DNA of 64,000 nt, taken from NCBI RefSeq assembly GCF_000219625.1, contig NC_018214.1, positions 372,001 to 436,000 on the forward strand, in the 5' to 3' direction. Position numbers and translations under genes: made by a program. The notes under the pieces were generated by a model, which was not told where the DNA came from, ran no database searches, and worked only from the letters and a program-made list of their open reading frames with translations. Origin of the DNA: Zymoseptoria tritici IPO323. Lineage: Eukaryota; Ascomycota; Dothideomycetes; Mycosphaerellales; Mycosphaerellaceae. The first letter of the stretch is position 1. Every line of letters begins with the position of its first letter. This document shows, piece by piece, positions 21,688 through 32,035 of the stretch.

Positions 21688-24660
21688 AGTGTACAGTCGT
21701 TGCGTGCGGGAGGTAGGGTGGTTTGTCGAGGTCGTGCGTTGTTGAACAGAGTTCTTCCTCACTTGGGAATGTCAGGCAGAGGACGGTTTGGTGGTGGGCC
21801 AGGACAAGGCGGGAATTGGCAGGTAGCAGGCATTGTGTGTGGTGTTGGTTGTGTGGTGGTAGTCGTTGTCGACGGTCCAGTTGGTGTTCGAGTGGTTGCA
21901 AGAGGTCAACAGTGGAAGGTGAAAGAGTCGAGAGGTCGTTGGAATATGAAAGAGTGGAATCGGCCAAGAAGCAGGTGGTAGGACAGGAAAGGACGTTTAT
22001 ATGCGTGGGAGAGGACAGCCCCATCCACAGCACCGACTCAAACCATGTTCCCGGGTCATTTCCAATGATGCAAAGTTTAGGGAACGCACCTGCCGCCCAA
22101 CCCGCGGGATGATCCTTGGAACATGCGGTGTGTACCTGATTCTGCATGCGCTCGCGCGGGATCCGACAGGAACATGCCTTTTTAGTCTCGAGCTCAATCC
22201 ACTCGGCGCAACTTGGCGGTGAATTGAAAATGATTATCGACTGATGAGCAGAGAATCATATGATGTCGCGACAGCGGTGCATGACCAAGGCTGAACTTCG
22301 CTGATGTGCTCCGGTCTGGGATTATTTGCCCAGACGCACACCTGACCTTTTCGTTCGACTCCCCTGTCCATATCGTCCGTCTTGGTTCGTTGCGTTTCAT
22401 CGCCCGCCATGCAGTCGTTCCTGAGACTTACCGGGATGCCCGCTCGTTTGACGATCTCATTATTACGACATTGCCATGAGCAAGACTGAGTCACTACACG
22501 ACACGACAGGTCACATTTCTGTTGTACGACTCTGGGGAATGCGTATGCCATTTTCGATGCCTCAGATGGCGCCACTGTCAACTGTGCTCCTCCAAGAATA
22601 AACCACTCCACATATATGCTTTCAAACCATCGGAGACGCCGTTGGACGCGGACAGCGGAGTGCTGGTCGGCTTCCGCTCGCTACCGGACAAGCTGGCGGT
22701 TCATGTGGACCGCAGTTTTGATCCTTACAGCAGGGGTACTGATCGTCGTGGACTCGTGATCCAAACTCTCGCTTCACCAAAGTGATCGGCCCTGTCTCTC
22801 ACAAAGCAGGACAAGATGCGCCACTCTTTTGTTTCAGGATCTCAAACCATTCCAGACGTTCATTCTTTCGACACCGCCCTAAGAGTCTAAGACCACTGCC
22901 GAGTGAACCACTCCTTAGTGGCAAATTGTCTTTGCCTCGTTTCAATAATGTCTCTCACGCAGAACCCCCATTGCGGACGTCCTCATTTCGCTTGCCGACC
23001 GGCGCCGCGCGCGAGGCGCCCAGGATTCCGTCAAGGAAGCACGGGAGAAGGATCTGACGGATAGACTCTGCGACAAACGCCTCCAGGCTCCGTTGCGTGC
23101 CGGCACATCCTCCGTCATTGCTGTGCAAGATGCTGGCAGGTTCAGGGAAGAGTTGGCATGGATCGTAAAAGTGACTTCGATGAGCCTTGAAAATGCCATC
23201 CATGTGCCGACGCACGACCGACTCTTTGCCGTGTGACTCCTGGTCTGATCATTCGGCTGAGGAAGTCGGCTGACAATCAGGCATTCGAGCATTCGTCAGC
23301 TCTTGTGTAAATGCGAGTGACTCGCAAGCCATTGAATTATTTTTGGCCGCTGCCCGATCACACACGTGGCAGCCGCCAGAGACTCGGAGTGGATAGCGTC
23401 TCCCCTGCAGGAGAGCAACATCTCCAAGTGGGAACGAAGTCGCAATTTGCCTCCTACATACATACAGTACAGAATGCACTTCGCAATCACCTCCTGCCTT
23501 TGGGCATCTGTAGTCCATTATGGCCTGCAGTAACACGGCGTCTACTCCTGCGCGAGCGTCGCACCACCGCTCGAACTTGACACCCTGCATGCACGCAGCC
23601 TTGCGAATTGCAGCAGCATATTGCATGATTGCCAGCATGATGCGAACGGTGCGGCAGTGCAACAGAACGTGCACCAGCCAGCGACACCGCCAGGCGCTGA
23701 TGCAGTGATGAACGAGGCACCGACATTGGAAAACAACCAGGTACCCGCGAGTGAGGGCGCGCGTACCTGAAAGATCGCCAGGGGCGGGAAAGAAAAAAGA
23801 TCACCGCCTCGTGTTTCAGGGCTCAGCTGCTCCAGCCATCCTTGTCGGCGAGCACCTCCATCTTCGGCACCTTTTGTTGTCCGCGTGCCGGTGCTGGCTC
23901 ATATCGATGCCGTGGTGCCGATGATTCGACGTTGCTATTGAGACGTCTCGAGTGTCGCGATGAGTTGTGTTGTTGAATATATGTTATTGGCCTGGTCTGG
24001 ATCTGCGACAGCCAAGTCCTATCGCAACCACACTGATCTGGACCTTCGACATCGCCTCAAACCTCCTCCACAGTGCTTTGTCCATCACCATAACCCTCCA
24101 AACCAATAGGAGTCCCACCTCTCCCATCCGGATGACAGAAAAACAAAGCATTTGAACGTCCATCGGCCGGCTCTGCAATTCCGACTTCCCTCCCTTCAAA
24201 TCGTCAGGACCCTGATCTTCTGGTGGCTTGGTTTGCGGAGTTCTGCCAGACTTCATGTCAAACGGCTTCAACGGTAGTTCATCCGGAGATTTTGTAAGAA
24301 GCAGAGTCGAGAGTTGTGCATCGACTCTTGTTCACTTTGTTCATCGGCGAAGGAAGTGCTCCGAATTCTGGGACCTTGATCTCCGTCGATCTTCGGTCGT
24401 GGTATCAGTGACGAGAAGAGGCACAGCTCTTACAGATCGCTGCATCGCACCGATATTACGGGCTCCTCATACTACATTACAGGTCAAACCGTAAAGTCGG
24501 CCCAACATGAAAAAGCCACCTCCAGCCATACCTACAAGGTTCCCGGATATGCGTCTCGCACCATACAGCATGCTTCTGCAAGACCTCCTTCCATCCCTCC
24601 ACCCTTCCTCCCTACCCCGTCCTGCAATACCCGTCCCGAAACTAAGGTTCCTCGCAGTCA
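21688..24660. other. 3-kb gene-poor accessory stretch
   Basis: No gene is assigned. A cysteine-rich minus-strand frame near 23540-23740 (with CTFCCTAAPFASC) lacks a start with a signal peptide. A minus-strand frame at 23984-24271 and another at 22942-23215 read protein-like but match nothing I know. The last few hundred bases are the 3' flank of the secreted gene ending at 24661 and share short blocks with the flank of its paralogue (near 26030-26100). Confidence 0.35.
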
Positions 24661-25029
24661 TCACTGATCCCAATTGCAATCGCCGGGCTGACAGACAGGT
24701 CCCACATTGCTGCTGCAGCAAACATGGTCGTCATCACGGCAGAACTTGCCTCCCCACTCGCATTGGACTTTTCAATTCGTCAGGACTCAACACAGCGTAT
24801 AGGCAACAAAGGAGAGTGATCAAACGTACGGTGACATTGATTGTCGTGACCGCATCCGTAGTGTCCACAGCATGGCCAGGCACCACAACCCGCTGGTCGA
24901 CCATATTAGTCTGGAAATGAGAGCTCGTATGTACAAGGACGACATACCTCCTTCTCCGCCCTTGGCGCAGGGACGCCAAGCGGTCACCAGAGTGGCGACA
25001 GCGATGATTCCGAAGACGTGGAGCTTCAT
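24661..25029 (-). CDS. 12-cysteine small secreted protein, copy 1 of a tandem array
   Basis: Exons 25029-24948, 24892-24830 and 24767-24661 (introns 55 and 62 bp, GTATGT and GTACGT donors) encode 83 aa. MKLHVFGIIAVATLVTA is a signal peptide; the mature part of about 65 aa starts WRPCAKGGEG and holds 12 cysteines as two modules of pattern C..C..CC..C..C, ending CNWDQ. Both introns are phase 1 and sit at the same places as in the paralogue at 26125-26514, one after GGEG and one between the two modules. The two proteins align along their whole length with all cysteines kept. I know no named family. The cysteine order resembles inhibitor-cystine-knot modules, so a stable extracellular protein is likely. 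An effector, defence or inhibitor role is inference. The first acceptor (GACCAG) is preceded by another AG whose use would bring a stop, so the downstream one is chosen. Confidence 0.78.
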
Positions 25030-26124
25030 TCTGAGATGATAGGTGGGATTCGGCGGTTTGGGTCGTTCTGGTTGGACGAGAGAGATGACTGTACCAGAGA
25101 GCTTGAAAGTGTGAACAGGATGTTTGAGAGGGAGGAGAGGAAGAGCGGGAGAGCTGCCTAAAGAATCAGCACGGAAAAGGGCAGAAGGTGTCTTGACGTT
25201 TGGCACGAGAGAGGAAGTGCAGAAGGAGTCGTTCGCAAGAGAGGAAGTGCGGGCTGTTGCGGTAGAGAAAAGAGGAACAGGAAGGACGGCGGGCTACTGT
25301 CATCTTGAGGGAACGAGCGGGCGGAGGTGTGGGGGGGCCGATGAGGTCCCGAGGACATGCTCCGCCTCATCGAGGGTAAGCATAAAGGCAGGGAAGTAAT
25401 GCTTGTAGCGTGAAGTCCGTCTCCCAGAAACCAGCGCCTTATTCGAGGGAAATCATAAAGGCAGAGAAGTAGATGGCTCAATACAGGCAACGACGATGCT
25501 TGGACCGTGCAGCCTGTATTCCAGCAACTGACAACTCAACCGGAGGTCCTCTTCGACAAAATATCGTGGTGCGACGAATCTCGATGATTATGTCCTCCAG
25601 AGAATGTAAGGCGACATTTTGAATTAGCCGCAACAGCCACAGACGCTCCTCAAGGTGATGTGACTTTCTCCCAAGCCAAGGGTGTTCGTCCTTCTCAGTA
25701 TGCAATAGCGGAGGTAGGTGCTTGCAGGGGTCGATTCGGCTGTGCCCATCCAGCCGTTCAAGCTGTGTTTTCGTCACAAAGTCGTTCTCACAGCGTGCAG
25801 CAGCTACGTTGTCGTGTGTTGGCGTTCTCAAGGCAGACAGGTCTGTCGAGTGTCTGTGGCTCTCCCAAGTGCTCCAGCTAAAGCAGTGATGGCGGACTTC
25901 CAGCTCACACATATTTGGAACGAATGAACGTCTCGCATGTTCATTCTTCTGCCACGCTTGCAAACGCCGATCAGCAATCAGCGTGGCCTTTGTAGATCAA
26001 GCCTTTGACCTCTGCGCCTCGCACGGTACAGCATCGCCTCCGACCAAGTTCCATCGCCTCGTCTCCTGCAAGACCTCTCTCCACCGGACACATCCTCCAA
26101 GATCCATCTCGAACCATGACCAAT
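25030..26124. other. Spacer inside the tandem array
   Basis: This is the promoter of the 25029 gene plus the 3' flank of the 26514 gene. Blocks here recur elsewhere in the array: the promoter segment with AGAATCAGCACGGA (about 25160) resembles AGAATAAGCACGGA upstream of the second gene (about 26662), and the segment near 25527-25600 (GACAACTCAACCGGAGG...) resembles 26755-26830. A block ending CATAAAGGCAG(A/G)GAAGTA occurs twice, near 25360-25400 and 25432-25472. No additional gene is supported. Confidence 0.5.
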
Positions 26125-26514
26125 CTAGTGAATACATTCTTTAGGATCGAAACACGCGGCTCCGCCTTCGGTCGGGCAGCACATCTTGTCCGCCGGACAC
26201 CACTCGCCTCCAGTCTCACAGGTCACTAGTTCCCCTCCGTCAGCCACAAACACACAAGTCGACACAAAGGGAGTCGACCTACGTTGACACAATCCAGCAG
26301 CATTGCATCCAAAGGCCTGACTGCCGACGTTGCAGCACGACGTCCAGGTTTTGCAGCTCGCTTTTTTCCCAGGATAATGATCAGCGTGGGTCCAGAATTT
26401 GTTGTTTGCGAACAAGGACGACTTACTTCCCTCTCCGCCGTGGGCGCAGGGTTGCCATTCGGCGCTTACGAGGGTGATGGCGGTGGCGAGGATGGCGTGG
26501 ATGTAGAGCTTCAT
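26125..26514 (-). CDS. 12-cysteine small secreted protein, copy 2 of the tandem array
   Basis: Exons 26514-26427, 26360-26283 and 26225-26125 (introns 66 and 57 bp, GTAAGT and GTAGGT donors) encode 88 aa. MKLYIHAILATAITLVSA is a signal peptide; the mature chain starts EWQPCAHGGEG and has the same 12 cysteines and phase-1 intron positions as the 24661-25029 gene, ending CFDPKECIH. Both introns are multiples of three without stops, so the unspliced frame also encodes a complete 129-aa secreted protein; the spliced model is preferred because it restores alignment with the paralogue. The first acceptor is an unusual AAAAAAG. Downstream flanks match a third, degenerate copy. The family is unknown to me; two cystine-knot-like modules are inferred from cysteine order only. 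Confidence 0.78.
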   Translation of the reverse strand: MKLYIHAILATAITLVSAEWQPCAHGGEGSKSSLFANNKFWTHADHYPGKKASCKTWTSCCNVGSQAFGCNAAGLCQRRSTPFVSTCVFVADGGELVTCETGGEWCPADKMCCPTEGGAACFDPKECIH

Positions 26515-27059
26515 TTTTGAGTGGTGAGTTTGGTTGCGGTTGCGGATTGGCTTTAGCTCTTGTTGCAAGGAGGACTTCCAGAATTTGGAGCGCGCGTTTT
26601 TGAAAGAGAAAGACGTGTGAAATTGGACAAGACAGCAGGCAATAAGAAGCAGAGGAGCCGCCCAGAATAAGCACGGAACTGAGCGGAGGTATGAGGTATG
26701 GTCGACGAGGGTGTGCGTGGCTCGGAACGTAACGAGATCTGTATCCTAGTTACAACCGACAACCCAATCGAAGAAGTCCTCATCGACAAATACATTGCGT
26801 CCATGCCTCCTTTCCACACGTTGTACCTGTGGACCAAAAGCAAGGAGTAGTGCCGGCCCCATGAAGTACTCCCAAGCCAATGCAATCCTGCGAAATTGTC
26901 GACACCTGCCTGAGCCGGCTGTCAAAGGAGTTGTCGATGTAATGCTTCTCGTCAAGCCGTCGGACATGACCAAAGTCACCTTCGGCCATATGCTCCATCT
27001 CCGCGCACCCAAAACCATTTCCTTCGACCAATTCCATGCCCTCGTCTTTCGTAGGCCTT
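26515..27059. other. Upstream region of copy 2 and flank of the degenerate third copy
   Basis: The first 200 bases are the promoter of the 26514 gene, with the AGAATAAGCACGGA block shared with its paralogue. From about 26755 the sequence resembles the segment at 25527, which marks the start of the next repeat unit. No intact gene is supported; the longest minus-strand frame (26780-27349, 189 aa) matches no family and overlaps the degenerate copy. Confidence 0.4.
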
Positions 27060-27300
27060 CTTCCATCCTTTCCACCCACCCCATCTCGCAAGATCCAAAT
27101 CGTACTTATCGCAATTCTGGCGAGCCTGGTGCGAGTCGACACATGTCTTGCCTCCTCTTGGGGCCTGGCAGCATACTTTCCCAGCAAGTCATACTTCCTG
27201 CGTTGCGCACGTGGGATCGTGGAACAGAGTTGAATGTAGTATGTCGCGCTGTCAGCAGTGTGGCGGTCATAGTCGGACAGCATTTCGATGCTTGGAGAGG
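27060..27300 (-). pseudogene. Degenerate third copy of the 12-cysteine secreted protein
   Basis: On the minus strand one frame reads VCCQAPRGGKTCVDSHQARQ followed by NC, which aligns with the last module of the two intact copies (CC..GG..C..C). Downstream of it, GACGAGGGCATGGAATTGG near 27034 matches GACGAGGCGATGGAACTTGG in the 3' flank of copy 2, so homology extends beyond the coding part. Just upstream, the matching frame contains a stop, and the preceding cysteine block continues only in another frame. No signal peptide in frame was found. I read it as a broken copy; an unrecognised splice pattern is the alternative. Confidence 0.45.
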
Positions 27301-27579
27301 GGCGCTCGTAAGAATCTGTTCGTCGTCGGTCGTTTGCATGTTCGCACATACGAGCAGTGTCTTCATTGAAGTCCTTGAAGCCCTTGAAGCGGGATCCAGC
27401 TCTTGCATGCTCTCCAGTGCTTCAAAACAGAGGATTCTGGCAGATATCGGACCACAAAGATCTCGGCATGGACGAGTACCTCGCGTCTTCCTGTCAGCCA
27501 GCTATCGAGCATATCAAGCCTGCAATCTCTGCAGACTCGCCTCAACATGTATGCCAGCAACGGCTCCTCGACCTCCCTT

Positions 27580-28485
27580 TCAACCCTCCTCATCCTCAAT
27601 CCCCATCTCCCCTGCAACCTGCGTACTAACCCACTGCTCCATCATCTGGCTCCCTCCGCCCACCGTGCCCGTCCCTTGTGGTCCCTTATCCCTTTTTCCC
27701 TTCCTCGTAACAATCAAACATAGAATCCTGCCGTAGATACTGAAGCCATCATACGTCGTGTCCATCATCAGTTTCTTCTTGTCGTCTTGCTCTTCTTCGT
27801 CCACTGGGATTGCCTCGTCATTCTCTTCGTTCTTATCCTCGTCTGCGTCTGTGTTACGTTTTCTTCGCTTTTTGGTCGGTGGTTTGGCGCGTTGTGTCGC
27901 GAAGAAGTCCTCGTCGCTCGAGCTCACGAATAGTCCGTCCTCGTCCTCATCTGCGTTGTCCTGTGCACCTCCATCCTCTTCTGCATCCGCCTTCCTCTTC
28001 CCTCCAACTTCAGGTATCTTATACAACTCCACCACATCCTCATCCTCTTCTTCCCGCCGTATATCCGCAGTCGGCTCGTCGGTGACATGTATCGGATTCG
28101 CAGCATCATTCAGCCCTCCCGTGAGTTTACTCCCAGTAGACTGCAACCTCGGCTTCCCCTCTCCCAAAATCTTCTGCTTCGTCAACAACGAATGCCTCGT
28201 CGCCGTCTCCTTCAAGAAAATCGCCACCTCAAAGTCCTCCTGCGAAGCAACATCTTTAATCCCCCCCTTCTTCTTCTTCCTCACCCCTCCCTTCCTGCCC
28301 TTAGCGTTCTCATTCTCCTCTCTCAATTTCGGCAACACCTTCGGTCTCACTTCCGCGATGATTCGCTGCAACACATTATCTCGAGACGAGAGCAGCCAGC
28401 CCGCGTCGGAGGGTTTGTGGAGGTAGATGCGGACTTCGAGGACGGAGAATTTGGTGATGCGGAGGTAGCGGCGGATGGGGGCCAT
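27580..28485 (-). CDS. Conserved-looking acidic/basic fungal protein, function unknown
   Basis: The single exon encodes 301 aa from ATG 28485. The N-terminal 60 residues (MAPIRRYLRITKFSVLEVRI, then LLSSRD and VLPKLREEN) look like a compact conserved domain. Next comes a lysine-rich stretch (KGGVRKKKKGGIKD), then DFEVAIFLKETATRHSLLTKQK. The middle and C-terminal parts are acidic low complexity with SSSDEDFF and a bipartite-looking nuclear signal KKRRKR, ending TYDGFSIYGRILCLIVTRKG plus a short tail. No membrane segment is present. The composition suggests a nuclear or nucleolar protein. I do not recognise a named family and assign no activity. It lies head-to-tail with the DnaJ gene upstream, separated by about 940 bp. 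Confidence 0.75.
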   Translation of the reverse strand: MAPIRRYLRITKFSVLEVRIYLHKPSDAGWLLSSRDNVLQRIIAEVRPKVLPKLREENENAKGRKGGVRKKKKGGIKDVASQEDFEVAIFLKETATRHSLLTKQKILGEGKPRLQSTGSKLTGGLNDAANPIHVTDEPTADIRREEEDEDVVELYKIPEVGGKRKADAEEDGGAQDNADEDEDGLFVSSSDEDFFATQRAKPPTKKRRKRNTDADEDKNEENDEAIPVDEEEQDDKKKLMMDTTYDGFSIYGRILCLIVTRKGKRDKGPQGTGTVGGGSQMMEQWVSTQVAGEMGIEDEEG

Positions 28486-29428
28486 TGTCTCATGCTCATC
28501 CGGTCACCATGGACGGACTAGGGGAGTTTAGATGGGGTTCGGTGGGGTGTGTGGGAGTGGGTGTGGATGTGGATGTAGAGGTCGAGACGGGGAGCTGGAA
28601 GTGGCATGTGAAAGCTGAAGTTGAGGAAGGTATGACGAGCGAGCGGGCTCAGGTCCGCTGGTCTATAAAACATCAGACGATGACCGTATTGCACCTTTGA
28701 GAAAATTTGGTGTCGTTGCAAGTTTGTGATTGAGAGGATTGCCCATACGCTATCTATGCCGCCATCAATTCCCGGCAGGCAATGCAGCTACACAACCTTT
28801 CTGAGCCATCCTGTCAGAGCCATGGTCTTTGCTCATTCAAGCTCTAAAGCTCTATTACTCGTGCCAACGCCCTTGCTCTCATATGCCGTCGCTAAAATCA
28901 AAACAGAAAAGTCGTCCGCTGCGTAGTAAATCAAAGAAAACGGGGCGACTCCGCCCGACGCTGCCGCATGGTCAAACCCTCGTCTGCGTCCTCTTCGTGC
29001 TCGACGTAGGCTCTGCGCCAGGTGCTACTCTGTTCGGCTGGAATCGTTGAATCTTGTGATTGACAGGGCACTACGCGGATGAGCGGTTTTGAGGACGCGT
29101 CTTGCTGATGCTTGTGGCGGTCGTGGGGGAGTTGACTGGTTGAAAGACGAGGAGGGGGTTGTAGAATTTGATCCTGCGACGGAGGACTGCAGCTGAGTGG
29201 GGAAGTCGTATGCGCAGTCTGAGCAGCGATGTTGTCGAGTGAAGCGGAGAGATCCTTGGGATCGGGTGGGTGCGCAGCGGACATTCTCAATCCCCCAGTC
29301 GCACTCCTGGGATGCGGCGGCTCCTTCCCCATAGCACACAGTTCGGGACTACTCGGCGGCGCAGCCAATCCCGTACCATCGAGTCCACCCACGCTATTGA
29401 GGGAAGTCGATCGGTTCCGTGGGAGCGC
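28486..29428. other. Spacer between two minus-strand genes
   Basis: This is the promoter of the 28485 gene and the 3' flank of the DnaJ gene. The minus-strand frame directly after the DnaJ stop codon stays open for 165 codons (to 28931), in frame with the upstream gene. I treat it as non-coding by default and discuss it in the findings. TATA-like TCTATAAAAC lies near 28661-28670 on the plus strand. Confidence 0.4.
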
Positions 29429-31060
29429 CTAGCTCGTCGCGGGCGTCGTCTTCTCGCCAGAAGCAGCGGGAGTGGACTCGTGGTGACCACCACCGAAGCG
29501 GTGCTTCTTCTCATGTTTGGTGTCCTCCTTCTTGTCGGATTTACGCTCGCGTTTGGCGGTTGCTTCGGCCATGAGTTGCTCGAAGGCCATGAAGTCGCCT
29601 TCTTCGTCGGGGTCGCGTTCAGCCTGGGAAGTGGATTTAGTAAAGCAGACTTCGCAGGAAGCTCGACGATCAGGCATACCTTCGCAAACATCTCTCCGAT
29701 GATGATCAAAGCGTGCGCACGCTCTATCCGCTTCTCGATCTTGACCGTCTTGTCGTAAAGCACTTTGTCGCACACATCGCGCAGCACACTCTGGATCTCA
29801 AATCTGCTCCCTCTCCATGCCGCGGCGAGGATCTTTCCGGTCACGCGCTTCTCATACTCAGCACGCTTCTCATCCGTCCAGTCATCACCGCCCTTCTCCT
29901 CGGCCTTAGCCATCTCCTCAATCTCCATCTGCGCGCTGATGGCACTGCTGACGGTACCCCAGGTATCCTTGATCATGTTGCCCTTGTCCTTGAGACGCGA
30001 GAAGAACCCGCTGACTCCACCAATGAGTGGCTTTTGTGATTTGATGAATGTGGCAGCCTTGCTGACGTAGGTCTGACCGATGGCGTGGAGGATCTCAATG
30101 CCGAACGACTCCATCTTCATGTTCTCCACTTCCAGGCGCATCTTCTCGCGGAACGAGTCGGTGACTTCGGGTCGCTTGTCGGTCTCCGTCCACACGCTGA
30201 CACGATCGATGAGCTTCTTCGAAAGAGTATCGACACGCTCGTCTCGGATCTTCTTGCGCTCAAGTTCGAATGCGTGAAGCTCCTCGCGCTGTTCCTTGGT
30301 GAGACCGCCCTTGCGCTTCTCCTTTTCACGCAAGTTCTTCTCTTCCTCGGTCATACCTGCAGCAGCTGCAGCGGCGTCCGCCTCAGTCTGGTCTGTGATG
30401 GCGAGTCTGGTGGGAACACCTTGTGGGCGAGGAGTGGATGCGCCCGAGGCTGGAGGCTTCGAGTCGCGGATCGGAATCTCATGTGTTGCTCCAGCGGCGG
30501 TGGCCTTTTCGGGAACAGTCTCGGCGGAGGCTGGCGGTGGAACTGTGGTGCCGGCGGCGGCCGTAGTCCCAGCAGGAGTCGTCCCAGCAGCGGCGGCGCC
30601 CTCGGGTGTCTTCTCAGCAGCCTCACCTGCAGCAGCCGCTTCCTCCTCCTCTCGCATCGAAATCTCCATGCTCTTTGTAAGATCTTTCATCATTGAAATC
30701 TCACCAATCCAGTCCACAAATGTCTCACCACCGAAGATCATGGTGAAGAACTCGGCCGGGTCCTCAAAGCCAGAGTCAGGCTTTGCGCCCTCCTTTCCGA
30801 GTTTGTCATATTGCCTGCGGAGGTCGGGATCGCTCAAGACTTGGTACGCTTCACCAACAGCCTGGAATTTCTCGTGCGCGGTGGGGTCGTCGGGATTCTT
30901 ATCTGGAATGAATGTTAGGTGTGGTCGTGTGACAATTCGATATACAGAACACACCTGGATGGAGCTTAATCGCCTGCTTGCGGTACGCCTTCTTGATCTC
31001 GATTTCTGTCGCAGTAGGTGGGACGCCGAGCGCGTCGTAGTAGGCGGTATCGACCACCAT
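29429..31060 (-). CDS. DnaJ/Hsp40 co-chaperone with X-domain (Caj1/Djp1 type)
   Basis: J-domain co-chaperone that stimulates Hsp70; the yeast relatives Caj1 and Djp1 act in the cytosol, Djp1 in peroxisomal import. Exons 31060-30955, 30902-29680 and 29623-29429 (introns 52 and 56 bp) encode 507 aa. The J domain opens with [20 protein letters not shown]; the HPD tripeptide is split by the first intron (CAT CCA G|AT), followed by [25 protein letters not shown] and a linker rich in Ala, Pro and Thr (about 110-200). The C-terminal half (from [15 protein letters not shown] through [12 protein letters not shown] and [12 protein letters not shown]) is the DnaJ-X domain typical of this subgroup. There is no zinc finger and no signal peptide. 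The C-terminus is Lys/His-rich and charged. Its 5' side faces the AMP ligase across about 975 bp. Confidence 0.93.
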
Positions 31061-32035
31061 GGCGGGCAATCAGGAGTGGGGTGTCGGTGGTGCGGCTAGT
31101 GAGGGTCGAGGTGAGGTGGTGAGAGCGGGTGGTCAAGTGCGCAACCGTCGAGAGTATAGGTCGGCGTAGCAGGCGACAGTGGAGGGTATGCGGTGAATGT
31201 GGCTGAGAAGGAGGATGAGGCAGTGTAATGGTGGATGTGGTTGCGAAGATGGAATTCAAGGTCGAAGTGAATTTGACACAAGACCCTGCTCGGCAAACGT
31301 GTCGCAGATGACGTGGGTCGGAGGCTTGGACTTCGGAATCAATCGCATGTGAATGTTAATCTCACTGGATTTCTGCAATCGTCCTGAGCCTTCCCGTCCT
31401 GCTGGCTGGCTGCTGCTGCAACATGGTCAGAGCGAACAAGTCACAATTGCTCGCTGCACGCACTTGTCGTCTGCACACAAGACTTTGCAATCAGCGACAT
31501 CCGTCCGAGGTCGTATCTGGGGTACAATCGGAGCGAGCAATGGAGAGTGTATGTTATGGTCTGGTAAAGACTTCTGCTCATTCCCACTCTGGCTGCGTAC
31601 ATTCAGCGGTAGCATCTTATCCTTCACGTTGCTGTTCACCTGCACGCTTCCTCTCGGCGAAAGGAAGCAAGATCTATCAATCGACCTTCAATCGACCTTC
31701 ATCAATATGTCAATACATTGATGAGGTCTACCTGAGTACCCTCTAAACTTTCATGCCATCGGCTCACGTCATCTCGGATTTGATCCGGCAGACTGACCTC
31801 ACTCTCTCGGATCCCTGCAACACGGCACAAAAGTCATCGACGAGACCGGCGGAAGTATCTCGCCTACATAGAACCGCAGCGAGAATTTCCCAATGCCACT
31901 CCTCGGCCCAGGATGTTGATTCCTACGAGGCCCACTCTCTCTTCGTTGACTTCCTTCTCCCATCGCATACCCCGACACACCCGAACAGCAATACCCTTCT
32001 CACAAACACCCTTCTCACGCATACGAATCGCTAGA
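31061..32035. promoter_or_regulatory. Divergent promoter region between the DnaJ and AMP-ligase genes
   Basis: This 975-bp region lies between two divergent starts. The 31900-32030 part contains a short direct repeat, CCCTTCTCAC(A/G)(A/C), at about 31994 and 32009, just before the ligase ATG. Open frames here overlap in all phases and match nothing known. Confidence 0.45.

Noticed and set aside
23487..23804. Cysteine-rich minus-strand frames, possibly another secreted protein
   Set aside because: No ATG with a signal peptide in frame, two competing frames, and no similarity to the 24.6-27 kb family.
27758..28426. 222-aa plus-strand frame opposite the 28485 gene
   Set aside because: Ser/Phe-rich shadow of the Glu/Lys/Asp-rich minus-strand gene; no independent coding evidence.
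29287..29680. Continuation of the DnaJ frame through the last intron
   Set aside because: A 56-bp intron with good splice signals joins to a frame ending at 29429 that continues charged X-domain-type sequence.
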